Source: Methanobrevibacter sp. (GTDB lineage Archaea; Methanobacteriota; Methanobacteria; Methanobacteriales; Methanobacteriaceae). Taken from it: a DNA stretch of 64,000 nt. How positions within the stretch are numbered: position 1 is the stretch's first letter; each line of letters opens with the position of its first letter. Position numbers and translations under genes: made by a program. A model generated the notes under the pieces. The model saw nothing but the letters and a program-made list of their open reading frames with translations. It was not told where the DNA came from and ran no database searches. Positions 46,001-55,861 of this stretch are shown piece after piece. The DNA is taken from NCBI RefSeq assembly GCF_030539875.1, contig NZ_JAUNXI010000001.1, forward strand, positions 62,001 to 126,000, given 5' to 3'.

Positions 46001-46828
46001 TTATAATTCATTTATTTCAATTAAATCGTTAATTCTATTAATTATGCTGTCTACACTTTTTTTAGTGTAGTCAAGGGTAATAGCATCAAATTTGCATGCA
46101 TTAACGCAAAGTCCGCATCCTTTGCAAATATCATGATTGATAGTTATTTTTTCATTTTCTAAACTGATGGCCTGATAAATACAAACCTCTAGGCATTTAT
46201 TGCAATTCCTGCATTTGCCTTCATGAAACTTTACTTCAACACCTTCAAGTTTTTCTATCTTGCTGCTTATATCTTCATCTAAATTAGGATAAACTTTCCA
46301 TAAACAGCAGCACGGACAGCAGTGACAAATCGTTAACAGGCCTTTTCCAGGTCTTATGTTCATCCAGATTGAATCAAGTTTATTTCTGCCGATAATGTGG
46401 CTTAATCCTGCTTCGTCCGCCCTGTCAATATGGACTAACGCTTCTTCAACTGTTGCTTTTTTTCCGATGTTTTCTGGAATCTTTCTAGCTGTCGGTCCAA
46501 GGAAAATGCATCCAATATCCTGAGGATAGTCCCGGCAGTTATTTGAAGTTCTACAAAGACAGGTATTCATAATTACAATGTCTCTGCTATGTTTTACAAC
46601 TTCTTTAATAATGTCTGTCGGTAAGAATTCAGAACCTTCAGTTTCAATTTTTTTATTTATATTGATTGTATTTGGCACAACAACGATGTTGTCTTCATCA
46701 AAAAGCGTTTTGTCAATAATTTTTTTATAAACTTTTGATTTCCGGGTTATTTCAGCTATCCAAAATCTCCAGTTGAAAATATATTTAAGGACAAATATGC
46801 TGATGTCTGCAAATCTAATTCTTCTCAT
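46001..46828 (-). CDS. cysteine-rich ferredoxin-like iron-sulfur protein
   Basis: 275 residues. The C-terminal 70 residues hold two 4Fe-4S sites (CRNCNKCLEVCIY and CKGCGLCVNACKF). Earlier clusters CLCRTSNNC and CHCCPCCCLWKVYPN suggest additional metal binding, as in a family of methanogen and clostridial proteins annotated only as 4Fe-4S dicluster. Probably soluble electron carrier or sensor; partner unknown. Its start overlaps the end of the methyltransferase gene by four bases, so it is translationally coupled. Confidence 0.8.
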   Translation of the reverse strand: MRRIRFADISIFVLKYIFNWRFWIAEITRKSKVYKKIIDKTLFDEDNIVVVPNTININKKIETEGSEFLPTDIIKEVVKHSRDIVIMNTCLCRTSNNCRDYPQDIGCIFLGPTARKIPENIGKKATVEEALVHIDRADEAGLSHIIGRNKLDSIWMNIRPGKGLLTICHCCPCCCLWKVYPNLDEDISSKIEKLEGVEVKFHEGKCRNCNKCLEVCIYQAISLENEKITINHDICKGCGLCVNACKFDAITLDYTKKSVDSIINRINDLIEINEL

Positions 46829-47733
46829 TGTTCACCAAGTTTATTTTTTAAACGCCTCAATATTCCTTTAAAGGTGTGCGCTTCTCTTGAAGTAATGAAT
46901 GCTCTTGAAATAATGTTGTTGAAGGTTTTAATGCCGTTTCTTTTTTTATGATCTGGAATGTCCAGACTATCGATTAAATCGGTCATGTCATTTAACAAAT
47001 ATTTTTTTTCTAATTTAGTGCTTTCATCAAGCCCTTCAACACCAAAATCATGTTTGTTCTTAAATAATTCATAAAAAATTATTGCAGCTGCATGGGAAAT
47101 ATTCATTATAGGATAAGTCGGATCTGTTGGAATAGAAACGCATATGTCGCAATCTGCGACTTCCTTGTTAGTAAGTCCATTTCCTTCTCTTCCAAAGAGT
47201 ATTGCTATTTTATTTGAAACATTCATTGACCTTCCAAGTTCTTCTGGTCTGATTGGAATTCGTGACAGATTATAACTTCCTCCCGCCATTCCAGTTGAAG
47301 CAACTTTAAAATCAATCTGTTGGGACTGGTAGAAATCATCTAGTGTAGGAAATATTTTTGCATTTTCAACAATGTATTTTCCATGGGTAGCCTGATAATA
47401 TGCTTCTTTTGTTAATGTGGGAGGGTTAATCAATATTAAATTTTTCAATCCAAAGTTTGCCATAGTTCTTGCAAGAAAACCAATGTTTCCAGGAGTTTCG
47501 CATTCAACAAAAACAATATATATGTTTTCTTTAAAGAGACTAACTTCCTTTTCCTCTTGCTGTCTTATAATTTTTGCTCTGACAGTTCCTCTGGACTGGG
47601 TTGTGGATTTGGCTTTTTTTGTAGAAGTCGATTTTTTTTCACTGTCTGATTCTTCTTTTTCTTTAGGTGAGTTTAAAGAGGCAGTTTCAACTACTTTTTC
47701 TTCACCTACAGCAGTATCTCCTATTATAATCAA
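46825..47733 (-). CDS. SpoU/TrmJ-type RNA 2'-O-methyltransferase
   Basis: 302 residues. After a lysine/serine-rich extension of about 65 residues comes the SPOUT core: IYIVFVECETPGNIGFLARTMANFG, AILFGREGNGLTNKEV and ISIPTDP-like text (CVSIPTDPTYPIMNISHAAAI), the knot and AdoMet site of TrmJ-like tRNA ribose methyltransferases. The only conventional start in the frame is TTG at 47733, which directly abuts its GGAG with no spacer; ATT or ATA just downstream would be better placed. No ATG, GTG or other TTG occurs before the conserved core. Confidence 0.85.
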   Translation of the reverse strand: MIIIGDTAVGEEKVVETASLNSPKEKEESDSEKKSTSTKKAKSTTQSRGTVRAKIIRQQEEKEVSLFKENIYIVFVECETPGNIGFLARTMANFGLKNLILINPPTLTKEAYYQATHGKYIVENAKIFPTLDDFYQSQQIDFKVASTGMAGGSYNLSRIPIRPEELGRSMNVSNKIAILFGREGNGLTNKEVADCDICVSIPTDPTYPIMNISHAAAIIFYELFKNKHDFGVEGLDESTKLEKKYLLNDMTDLIDSLDIPDHKKRNGIKTFNNIISRAFITSREAHTFKGILRRLKNKLGEQ

Positions 47734-47745
47734 CTCCTAATCCAA

Positions 47746-49221
47746 TTATTCATAAGCTTTATCCAGCAGTTCTAAAATGTGCATACATTTTATATCTCCA
47801 CAGCCTATTTCATTTAAACCGTCCTGTATGTTTAATTGACAAAATGGGCATATGGTAATTACTGCATCAGCACCTGTGTCTTTAATCATTTCTGCTTTTG
47901 ATTTAGATAGTTCCATTGCAATTTCAGGTTTTCCGGATTTTATTCCTCCGCCGGCACCGCAGCACTGGCAAGGATAAAGCATCTCTTTAAATTCAATGCC
48001 CGGAATTTTTTCAATAACTTCTCGGGGAGCATCTTTAATGCCCTGCCCTCTTCCTAAATGACATGGATCGTGATATGTAACGGTCATGTTCAATTCTTTT
48101 AGTTTGTCTTCATCAAGCTTGTCTACTAAAAACTCACTAATGTCCATTACATTTAAGTTAGAGCCAAATTGCGGATGGTTGTTCTTTAAAGTAGATCCGC
48201 AGCCGGAACAGATTGTAATTATAGTATCATAATCCTTAAATACTTCCTTATTCTTATCAACAAGTCCCTGTACGACATCTGTCTGACCAGTTCTTAAAAG
48301 GGGAGAACCGCAGCAAACTTGGCCTTCAGGAACATCAATGTCTATTCCATTTTCTTTTAGAACTTTAACTAATTTATGGCCAATTTCAGGGAATTTGTAA
48401 TCAACCATACACCCGGTAAAGAAAGCTATTTTGGACCCTGTTTTATTTTCAGCTTCTTCGATAAATGACGGTTTATCGGTTGTTATTGACCTTCCTCTTT
48501 TCTGAATATTTTCCTTAAATGCAACATGTTTTGGAAGAGGTCCTGAACCGTTGGCAACTGCAAGAGCCCTCATTTTTTCTATTGCATCACCGAACGTATT
48601 GATATTTTTAGGGCAAACTGCCAAACATTTGCCGCAACTGGTACAATTGTATAAACCTTCATCAAGTGCTTCTTTAAGCCTATCAAAATTATCTCTCGGG
48701 TCGGTATCAAATTTGTTGATGTATCTCATTAAATATGGTCCACCAAATTCTTCTGTTGCAATATTGACCACCGGACAAGTTGAATAACAGGAATAGCATT
48801 CAATACAGCTTCTCACCTTTTTAGTATCTTGAGTGTCCTCTTTGGTTATGCTTGTGTCTAATTCCTCGCAAGTGTGGTCGCATTGCAAAGACAGTTCCAG
48901 GTCTTTTACTTTTGCTTCGATACTTGATTTATCAACAATTAAATCTTTAATGACTGGGAAATTAAGAGGTTCAATAATTGCTCCATCTTTAATTTCTTTT
49001 TGACAGGCAAGAGCTCCATTTCCTTTAAATAAAATGCCGCAAGACCCGCATTGTCCTGCTCTGCAGGAGCTTCTAAAACTAATATCTGCATCATATTTTT
49101 CATTAATAGCTTGAAGGGCGTCAAGAACTTTCATATGAGGTGTTTGTTCAATTTCATAACACTCCAAATGAGGCTCTTTGTCGGTTTCTCTATTAAATCT
49201 TGAAACATAAACTTTAATCAT
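47746..49221 (-). CDS. tfrB: thiol:fumarate reductase subunit B
   Basis: 491 residues. N-terminal 2Fe-2S domain (SSCRAGQCGSCGILFKGNGA), central 4Fe-4S pairs (CIECYSCYSTCP and CTSCGKCLAVCPKN), and two C-terminal CCG domains (CCGSPLLRTG and CQCCGAGGG), a layout specific to TfrB-type proteins and related HdrB-like reductases. In Methanobacteriales TfrAB reduces fumarate to succinate with coenzymes M and B, yielding heterodisulfide. TfrA is not in the window, as expected for a dispersed gene pair. Confidence 0.93.
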   Translation of the reverse strand: MIKVYVSRFNRETDKEPHLECYEIEQTPHMKVLDALQAINEKYDADISFRSSCRAGQCGSCGILFKGNGALACQKEIKDGAIIEPLNFPVIKDLIVDKSSIEAKVKDLELSLQCDHTCEELDTSITKEDTQDTKKVRSCIECYSCYSTCPVVNIATEEFGGPYLMRYINKFDTDPRDNFDRLKEALDEGLYNCTSCGKCLAVCPKNINTFGDAIEKMRALAVANGSGPLPKHVAFKENIQKRGRSITTDKPSFIEEAENKTGSKIAFFTGCMVDYKFPEIGHKLVKVLKENGIDIDVPEGQVCCGSPLLRTGQTDVVQGLVDKNKEVFKDYDTIITICSGCGSTLKNNHPQFGSNLNVMDISEFLVDKLDEDKLKELNMTVTYHDPCHLGRGQGIKDAPREVIEKIPGIEFKEMLYPCQCCGAGGGIKSGKPEIAMELSKSKAEMIKDTGADAVITICPFCQLNIQDGLNEIGCGDIKCMHILELLDKAYE

Positions 49222-49327
49222 TATTCTTCCCCATTCTTAAAAACTTATAAATTATTATAATATAATATTTATATCTAAAACTATTATATAATTTATATGT
49301 ATTAATGATTATTTTGAGGAAAATATA

Positions 49328-51220
49328 ATGAATTTAAAAAAATTAGTCACAGGAGTATCTGGTGAAAAAGAATTTTTACTGGGTAATGAAGCTGCTGTAA
49401 GGGGAGTTATAGAAGCTGGCGTTTCTATTGCAGCTACATATCCAGGAACTCCTTCATCAGAAATTGGAAATGTGTTATCAGTATTGGCCAAGGATGCTAA
49501 TATTTATTTTGAATTTTCTACTAATGAAAAAGTCGCAATGGAGGTTGCAGCAACTGCAGCTGCCTCAGGTCTCAGGTCATTTACATTCATGAAGCATGTA
49601 GGTATGAATGTTGCATCTGATTCATTTATGACAACTGCCTATTCAGGCGTAAATGGCGGGATGGTTATATTGTCAGCTGATGACCCGTCACTTTTCTCAT
49701 CTCAAAATGAGCAGGACACCCGTAATTATGCAAGATTGGCCAATGTACCTATTTTAGAGCCTTCTAACTGTCAGGAAGTAAAGGACATGGTTAAATATGC
49801 ATTCGATTTGTCCGAACAGTTTAACATACCGGTAATTGTCAGAACAACCACTCGTGTATCTCACATGAGGGGTGTTGTTGAATTTGGAGATGTGGAGGAT
49901 AATTCATCAAATAATGAAAATCACTGGAAAAGAGGTCATTTTAACAAAGACCCTTCCAAATATGTTCCTGTACCTGCATTTGCAGGTGATATGCATGTAA
50001 CTCTTTGGGATAAAATCCATAAGATTGAAGATTCAACTAATAAAAGTGATTTAAACCGTGAAATCGAGTTTTCAACCGATAAAAAATATGGATTAATCGC
50101 TTCAAGCAGCGCTTATAATTATGCTTATGATGTTGTAAAATTCAACGGTTTGGATGTAAATATTTTAAAATTAGGATTTTCATATCCTTTCCCAAAGGAA
50201 AGGGTTGTTGAATTCTTAAAGGATTTGGATGAAGTATTTATTGTAGAGGAAGTTGACCCGATTATTGAAAGGGATACTCTGGCATGTATCGGTTCTGAAA
50301 ATCTAAATGTGGAAGTCCACGGTAAATTAGATGGAACTTTTCCGATTTATCATGAATTTAACTCTGATATCGTAGCTGACGGATTAAATAAAATATTGAA
50401 CTTTAAAAAGGATGAGGACATTGCATTTTCACAAAGCCTGGAAAAACTAAACGATGAAATTCCATCAAGAGTTCCTGTTTTATGCGCAGGATGTCCTCAC
50501 AGAGCAATGTATTACGGAATAAACGTTGCAATTGAGGAATTGGGCCTAAAACCCTCTGATGTAATCTTTGCTTCAGATATTGGGTGTTATACATTAGGTA
50601 TTAATCCGCCTTACAATGCTGCGGATTACTTATTGTCCATGGGTTCTAGTGTAGGGGACGGTTGCGGATTTTCAGTTTCAACAGACCAGAAAGTGGCCAG
50701 TTTTATAGGTGACTCCACATTTTTCCACAGCGGAATTTCTCCATTAATAAATGCAGTACATAACAAACACAACTTTGTTTTAACAGTATTGGATAATAGG
50801 ATTACCGCAATGACCGGAGGACAGCCAAACCCAGGAATTCCTGTTGATGGGATGGGGGATGAGGCTCCCGAAGTATCTATTCGTAAGTTGGCTTTAGCTT
50901 GCGGTTGTGATTATGTACGTGTAATTAATCCGTTTAATTTAGAACAGGTTGTTAAGACTTATAGGGAAGCACTTGAAAGAGATGATGTGGCTGTAATTAT
51001 ATCAAAAGCTCCATGTACTTTAATTAAAGGTTTAACTAAAAAACCTCCAGTGAAATTCATTGAAAGTAATTGTAATAAGTGTGATAAATGTGTAAATGGA
51101 TTTGCATGTCCGGCAATTTCCAAAATCAATGGTAAAATCATAATTAATGAATCTCAATGTGATGGATGTGGGGCATGTATTCAGGTTTGTAAATATGGAG
51201 CTTTAGAGGCAGGCAGGTGA
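49328..51220 (+). CDS. iorA: indolepyruvate:ferredoxin oxidoreductase alpha subunit
   Basis: 630 residues. Pyrimidine domain (PGTPSSEIGNVLSVLA, NEKVAMEVAATAAASGLRSFTF), TPP domain (PVLCAGCPHRAMYYGINVA, DIGCYTLGINPPYNAADYLL, DNRITAMTGGQPNPGI) and two C-terminal 4Fe-4S sites (CNKCDKCVNGFACP, CDGCGACIQVCKYG). IorAB interconverts aryl-2-oxo acids with aryl-acetyl-CoA and CO2 using ferredoxin. The beta gene follows after four bases; the convergent partners PaaK and ACT protein fit an aromatic-acid pathway. Confidence 0.96.
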   Translation: MNLKKLVTGVSGEKEFLLGNEAAVRGVIEAGVSIAATYPGTPSSEIGNVLSVLAKDANIYFEFSTNEKVAMEVAATAAASGLRSFTFMKHVGMNVASDSFMTTAYSGVNGGMVILSADDPSLFSSQNEQDTRNYARLANVPILEPSNCQEVKDMVKYAFDLSEQFNIPVIVRTTTRVSHMRGVVEFGDVEDNSSNNENHWKRGHFNKDPSKYVPVPAFAGDMHVTLWDKIHKIEDSTNKSDLNREIEFSTDKKYGLIASSSAYNYAYDVVKFNGLDVNILKLGFSYPFPKERVVEFLKDLDEVFIVEEVDPIIERDTLACIGSENLNVEVHGKLDGTFPIYHEFNSDIVADGLNKILNFKKDEDIAFSQSLEKLNDEIPSRVPVLCAGCPHRAMYYGINVAIEELGLKPSDVIFASDIGCYTLGINPPYNAADYLLSMGSSVGDGCGFSVSTDQKVASFIGDSTFFHSGISPLINAVHNKHNFVLTVLDNRITAMTGGQPNPGIPVDGMGDEAPEVSIRKLALACGCDYVRVINPFNLEQVVKTYREALERDDVAVIISKAPCTLIKGLTKKPPVKFIESNCNKCDKCVNGFACPAISKINGKIIINESQCDGCGACIQVCKYGALEAGR

Positions 51221-51224
51221 AAAA

Positions 51225-51809
51225 ATGGATAATCATTATAGTATTTATATTTGCGGTGTTGGAGGTCAGGGAATTATTAAAACCTCAACAATCATTGGCG
51301 AAGCTGCAATGAATCAAGGTTTGGATGTGGTAATGAGCGAAATTCACGGTATGTCACAAAGAGGAGGATCTGTTTCTACCGAGTTAAAAATAGGTGGTTA
51401 CAACTCATCAATCATACCTAAGAAAGGTGCAGACATGCTGCTTTCCTTTGAACCTATTGAAACAATAAGGGGATTGGATAAAGTAAACAGTGAAACTAAA
51501 ATCGTGTATAATACTCATCCGATTATTCCGTCTTCAGCCAATAAGCCATATCCTAATGTGGATAATATTACAAAAACTTTAAAAGAGAATTTTAAACATG
51601 TCCTCCCCATTAATGGAACACAATTGGCTATTGATGCTGGAAGCGTATTATCATTAAACATGGTTCTTTTAGGTGCTGTTACAGCTGATGACAAATTCCC
51701 TCTTACAAAAGAATCAGTTATTGAAGCTATGAAAAATAATCTAAAACCTAAATTCCATGAAATGAATTTAAAAGCTATTGAAAATGGATATAAATCAATC
51801 AAAAATTAA
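51225..51809 (+). CDS. iorB: indolepyruvate:ferredoxin oxidoreductase beta subunit
   Basis: 194 residues. Begins with IYICGVGGQGIIKTSTIIGEAA and EIHGMSQRGGSVSTELKIGG, the gamma-domain signature of 2-oxoacid oxidoreductases. Normal length for IorB. Cotranscribed with iorA. Confidence 0.96.
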   Translation: MDNHYSIYICGVGGQGIIKTSTIIGEAAMNQGLDVVMSEIHGMSQRGGSVSTELKIGGYNSSIIPKKGADMLLSFEPIETIRGLDKVNSETKIVYNTHPIIPSSANKPYPNVDNITKTLKENFKHVLPINGTQLAIDAGSVLSLNMVLLGAVTADDKFPLTKESVIEAMKNNLKPKFHEMNLKAIENGYKSIKN

Positions 51810-51863
51810 AAATTTAAATACTATTTAAACTAAAGACCTATATAGATATTAAAGTGTGATATT

Positions 51864-52142
51864 ATGGCTTACAAAATTGACAATGCTATTATAAAAAAAG
51901 ACATTAATGGGCAGGTAACATTAATTGATCCAGAAAATGTTTTTGGTGATGAGGATGCTTTTATTGCAATTAAAAGTGATGATTTAATTACTATTCAACT
52001 TTTAATCAATGGCATTATGAGAAACGATTTTAAAAATTGGAGAGAAGTAGGGGCTATTCCTGAAAGAGAACCAATTAAAAGCCTTTTTGTCCGCTTAGGT
52101 TATTCAAAAGAAGATATAGCTAATATGTTAAAAGATTTCTAG
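51864..52142 (+). CDS. small hypothetical protein downstream of iorB
   Basis: 92 residues, soluble, mixed charge, no recognised motif; the C-terminal part (PIKSLFVRLGYSKEDIANML) looks helical. TATA-like sequence and GTGATA lie upstream, so it may be separately transcribed. A hairpin terminator follows. Confidence 0.6.
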   Translation: MAYKIDNAIIKKDINGQVTLIDPENVFGDEDAFIAIKSDDLITIQLLINGIMRNDFKNWREVGAIPEREPIKSLFVRLGYSKEDIANMLKDF

Positions 52143-52174
52143 CTGTATCTGATTATTTTTTAAAAAAAATAGTT

Positions 52175-52197
52175 TAGAAAAGATTAAATCTTTTCTA
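52175..52197. terminator. inverted repeat between convergent genes
   Basis: TAGAAAAGAT and ATCTTTTCTA around three bases form a perfect ten-base stem. The right arm overlaps the stop of the ACT-domain gene on the other strand, so it may terminate both directions. Confidence 0.5.
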
Positions 52198-52626
52198 TAA
52201 ATTTTTAATGTCTTCTGTTTCTAAAATTTTAACATTGCTGTTATTTAATACTTTGATGGCTTTTTCCATATCCTCTAGTCTCATAACAACAATGGCTTCA
52301 TCACTTTTGCTGCTTACAAATGCATATAAATATTCCAAATTAATGCCCTGTTCATCGAATATTGCCAATGTTGAGTTCAAACCGTTTGGCCTATCAGGAA
52401 CTGATAAAAGAATGACCTCATTTTCTTTTACAATAAAACCATCTTTTTCAAGAGCTTCTATTGCTTTTTTGTTATCAGAAACGATTAGTCTTAAAATTCC
52501 ATATTTTGTCGTATCAGCTATTGATAGTGCACGGATATTGATATTTTCTTGAGCTAATGTGTTAATAGCTTTTTTAATCCTTCCTTCTTTGTTTTCCACG
52601 AAAATTGAAATTTGTTTAACTACCAT
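52195..52626 (-). CDS. tandem ACT-domain protein
   Basis: 143 residues as two ACT domains: KQISIFVENKEGRIKKAINTLA and LLSVPDRPNGLNSTLAIFDEQGINLEYLYAF-type text. ACT domains bind amino acids; this family is commonly found beside phenylacetate-CoA ligase, as here (eight-base gap). Likely senses an aromatic or branched amino acid and regulates the ligase. Confidence 0.85.
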   Translation of the reverse strand: MVVKQISIFVENKEGRIKKAINTLAQENINIRALSIADTTKYGILRLIVSDNKKAIEALEKDGFIVKENEVILLSVPDRPNGLNSTLAIFDEQGINLEYLYAFVSSKSDEAIVVMRLEDMEKAIKVLNNSNVKILETEDIKNL

Positions 52627-52634
52627 TTTATCAC

Positions 52635-53936
52635 CTATTCAAAATTCCTTTCATCAATTACACGAACAGCTTTACCTTCACTTCTCGGGAGTGAATCCGG
52701 TTCACAAATGGTCACATCAACTCTAAGTCCAGTTTCAGACCTGATGGATGCCTGGATTTGTTTTTCAACCTTTTCCATTTCTTTCATTTCATCGAAGAAT
52801 AATTCTTTTGTTGCTTCTACTTTAACCTCTACTTCATCTAAAATGTCAGGTCTTGTTACATGAATCATGTAATTAGGGCTAATGCCCTGAATTTTAAGTA
52901 ATGCTTTTTCAATTTGTGATGGGAACACCATAACTCCTTTGATTTTCAGCATATCGTCACTTCTGCCGGTGATCCTTGTCATTCTGACGGTTGTTCTTCC
53001 GCATTCGCATGGCTCCTCAATTAAAGAAGTTAAATCCTTTGTTCTAAATCTTAAAATAGGCATTCCGGTTTTTGTCAGGGAAGTAAGCACAAGCTCTCCT
53101 TTTTCACCGTGATCCAATGTTTCGCCAGTCTCGGGGTTGATGATTTCGGGATAAAAATAATCATCTTGAATGTGCATTCCATTTTGCTCACTGCACTCCT
53201 GAGCAACGCCCGGACCCATAACTTCTGTTAGACCATAGATATTGTGGGTTTTAATTCCAAGAGATGATTCGATTCTTTTTCTCATCTCGTCAGTCCACAT
53301 TTCTGCTCCATGGATTCCTGCTTTTAAATTAATCTCGTCTAAGGAGATTCCTGCTTTTTCACGGGATTCTCCAAGATACATTGCATAAGATGGTGTACAG
53401 GTCAGGATATCGCTTTGAAAGTCAATCATTGTATCAAGTTGTCTTTTAGTGTTTCCTGCTGAAATCGGAATTGTAATTACGCCCATCTTATTTCCTCCAT
53501 GGTGAATTCCAAATCCTCCGGTAAATAGGCCATACCCGTATGCATTTTGAAGAATGTAATCCTTTTTAGCACCTGCCATTTTAAGGCCGCGCGCAATACA
53601 TTCTCCCCAGATTTCTAAATCATTTTGAGTATATGCTGTAACGGTTGGTTTTCCGGTTGTTCCTGATGACGCGTGAACTTCAACAATATCATCCCGCGGA
53701 ACTGCAAGCAGACCTAAAGGATAAGCTTCTCTTAAATCGCTTTTGGTTGTAAATGGAATTTTTTCTATGTCTTTTAAACTTTTGATGTCTTCAGGTTTTA
53801 AACCTGCTTCGTCGAATCGTTTTTTGTAAAACTCTACATTTTCATATGCAAGTTTTGCTGTTTTTTGCAGTCTTTCTAGCTGTATTTTTTCTTTCTCATC
53901 TTTACTCATACATTCGGCTTTCTCGTCCCAAAACAT
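52635..53936 (-). CDS. paaK: phenylacetate-CoA ligase family protein
   Basis: 433 residues of the adenylate-forming superfamily: [18 protein letters not shown] (P-loop-like), [33 protein letters not shown] and [11 protein letters not shown]. Activates aryl-acetates to CoA esters with ATP. Together with IorAB, arylacetyl-CoA could be reductively carboxylated to aryl-pyruvates for Phe, Tyr or Trp synthesis, a known capacity of methanogens. Function inferred from family and context. Confidence 0.9.
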   Translation of the reverse strand: MFWDEKAECMSKDEKEKIQLERLQKTAKLAYENVEFYKKRFDEAGLKPEDIKSLKDIEKIPFTTKSDLREAYPLGLLAVPRDDIVEVHASSGTTGKPTVTAYTQNDLEIWGECIARGLKMAGAKKDYILQNAYGYGLFTGGFGIHHGGNKMGVITIPISAGNTKRQLDTMIDFQSDILTCTPSYAMYLGESREKAGISLDEINLKAGIHGAEMWTDEMRKRIESSLGIKTHNIYGLTEVMGPGVAQECSEQNGMHIQDDYFYPEIINPETGETLDHGEKGELVLTSLTKTGMPILRFRTKDLTSLIEEPCECGRTTVRMTRITGRSDDMLKIKGVMVFPSQIEKALLKIQGISPNYMIHVTRPDILDEVEVKVEATKELFFDEMKEMEKVEKQIQASIRSETGLRVDVTICEPDSLPRSEGKAVRVIDERNFE

Positions 53937-54247
53937 ACTATCCCTATTTTTATCAAATTTTTCTTAAATAACATTATAAATATTTCATCTTATTATTATA
54001 AAAGTTTATTATTATAATGAAATCCTTCTGAAAAATATTATTTTATTTTGTTATTGCTTATAAAATGTTGTGGTGAAGGATAATTGATTTTTAGAGTCAT
54101 GAAGTGATATTGTGATGTTGGGGTAATTTATTTTTAAAAAATGCTCCGGCTGAATACTTTAATCCTGACTAGTAATTTTTATATAATTCGCATATCAAAT
54201 AAATATATTGTATACACTTTTTTGTATTTTTTTTAGGAGAATTATTT
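53937..54247. other. 311-base spacer between divergent paaK and symporter genes
   Basis: AT-rich; contains a TATA-like run (about 54176-54187) before the symporter and AGGAG (54235-54239) as its ribosome binding site. The GC-richer centre (54060-54170) has no ORF or RNA I can recognise. Confidence 0.4.
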
Positions 54248-55861
54248 ATGAACGTGATGATTTTAACAATCGTATTTATAATCTATATATTTTCGCTTGT
54301 TTTAGTAGGATATTATGCCTATAAAAAAAATGATTCCTCCGAAGACTTCATGATTGCCGGTAAAGATACCCACCCTTTCATTATGGCAATGAGTTATGGT
54401 GCGACTTTTATTTCAACGGCAGCTATTGTTGGTTTTGGAGGAGTTGCCAGTGAATATGGTATGAGTGTTTTATGGTTGGCATTCTTAAACATTATCATTG
54501 GTGTATTTATTGCATTTGTATTTTTAGGAAAGAGAACTCGTAGAATGGGGCATGCTTTGGATTCTTTGACTTTCCCTGAGTTTTTAGGTAAACGTTTTGA
54601 CTCAAAATTTATACATTATGTCTCAGGTTTAATAATTTTTTGCGCAATGCCGATTTATGCGGCAGTAGTATTGATTGGAGCTGCCAGATTTTTGGAATCT
54701 TCATTATTAATCGATTTTAGCATTGCTTTACTTATATTGTCAATTATTATTACATTCTATGTATTGTTTGGTGGTATTCGTGGTGTAATGTATACTGATG
54801 CATTGCAGGGAAGTATTATGGTTGTAGCCATGGTATTCCTGCTTGTATTTGTATACTGGTTACTTGGGGGTGTTGAAACAGCAAACACCGCATTGACAAA
54901 CATGGTTCATTTATACCCTGCCAGCGCCACTGCAACGGGAGGAACCGGGTGGACGGCATTTCCGGAGTTCGGATCTCCATTCTGGTGGTCACTTGTATCA
55001 TCCACTCTTGTTGGTGTAGGTATTGGGGTGCTTGCTCAACCTTCATTGATTGTAAGATTCCTAACAGTCAAATCAGATAAAGAATTAAACAGGTCTGTTT
55101 TGATTGGAGGTATTTTCATTGCAATCATGCCAACAACCGCTTATATTGCAGGTTCACTTTCAAATGTATACTTCTTTGATAAGCTGGGCAAAATTGCAAT
55201 TGATGTAGTTGGTGGAAACATTGATAAGGTCATTCCAACATTCATTACAATGGCGCTGCCTGAATGGTTTGTATATATTTTCTTGCTTTCATTAATTGCA
55301 GCTGCAATGTCAACAATTTCTTCACAACTGCACACTCAGGGTACCTCATTTGGTGTGGATATCTATGGAACAATAAGAAACAAATCCAAACAAAAAATAG
55401 ATCAGGTAACTATTACAAGGATAGGTATCTTAATAGCTATTATCTTGGCGTTAGTAATGGCATTTTTACTTCCTGGAAGCGTAATTGCACTTGGAACAAG
55501 TCTGTTTTTCGAAGTTTGTTCAGCAGCATTCCTGCCTGTATTTTTAGGAGCGCTTTACTGGAAAGGAATTACAAAGCTAGGAGCAATTGCAGGAATTCTT
55601 TCAGGAACATTTGTCAGTTTATTCTGGTTAGCATTTGTATTTAAGAAGACCGCTGTAGGACTTGGAATCTGTAAAATGATTTTTGGTGTTGAAACATTAT
55701 TGCCTGCAGCGCCATGGCCGTTTATTGATGTAATGCTGATTGCAGTACCGATTTCAGCCTTATTTACAATTATTGTAAGTCTGCTTACCAAACCTCCTGC
55801 TCAGGAGGTAATCGATAAAGCATTTTCAGACATAGATAATAAAGGAAGTGAAGCGCAATGA
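54248..55861 (+). CDS. sodium:solute symporter (SSS family)
   Basis: 537 residues with about thirteen membrane helices. SSS signatures include YKKNDSSEDFMIAGKDTHPF after helix 1, YVLFGGIRGVMYTDALQG, and LSLIAAAMSTISSQLHTQGT with sodium-site serines. The family couples sodium entry to uptake of pantothenate, proline or organic acids; the substrate is not readable. The stop codon overlaps the ATG of a 37-residue accessory protein. Confidence 0.9.
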   Translation: MNVMILTIVFIIYIFSLVLVGYYAYKKNDSSEDFMIAGKDTHPFIMAMSYGATFISTAAIVGFGGVASEYGMSVLWLAFLNIIIGVFIAFVFLGKRTRRMGHALDSLTFPEFLGKRFDSKFIHYVSGLIIFCAMPIYAAVVLIGAARFLESSLLIDFSIALLILSIIITFYVLFGGIRGVMYTDALQGSIMVVAMVFLLVFVYWLLGGVETANTALTNMVHLYPASATATGGTGWTAFPEFGSPFWWSLVSSTLVGVGIGVLAQPSLIVRFLTVKSDKELNRSVLIGGIFIAIMPTTAYIAGSLSNVYFFDKLGKIAIDVVGGNIDKVIPTFITMALPEWFVYIFLLSLIAAAMSTISSQLHTQGTSFGVDIYGTIRNKSKQKIDQVTITRIGILIAIILALVMAFLLPGSVIALGTSLFFEVCSAAFLPVFLGALYWKGITKLGAIAGILSGTFVSLFWLAFVFKKTAVGLGICKMIFGVETLLPAAPWPFIDVMLIAVPISALFTIIVSLLTKPPAQEVIDKAFSDIDNKGSEAQ

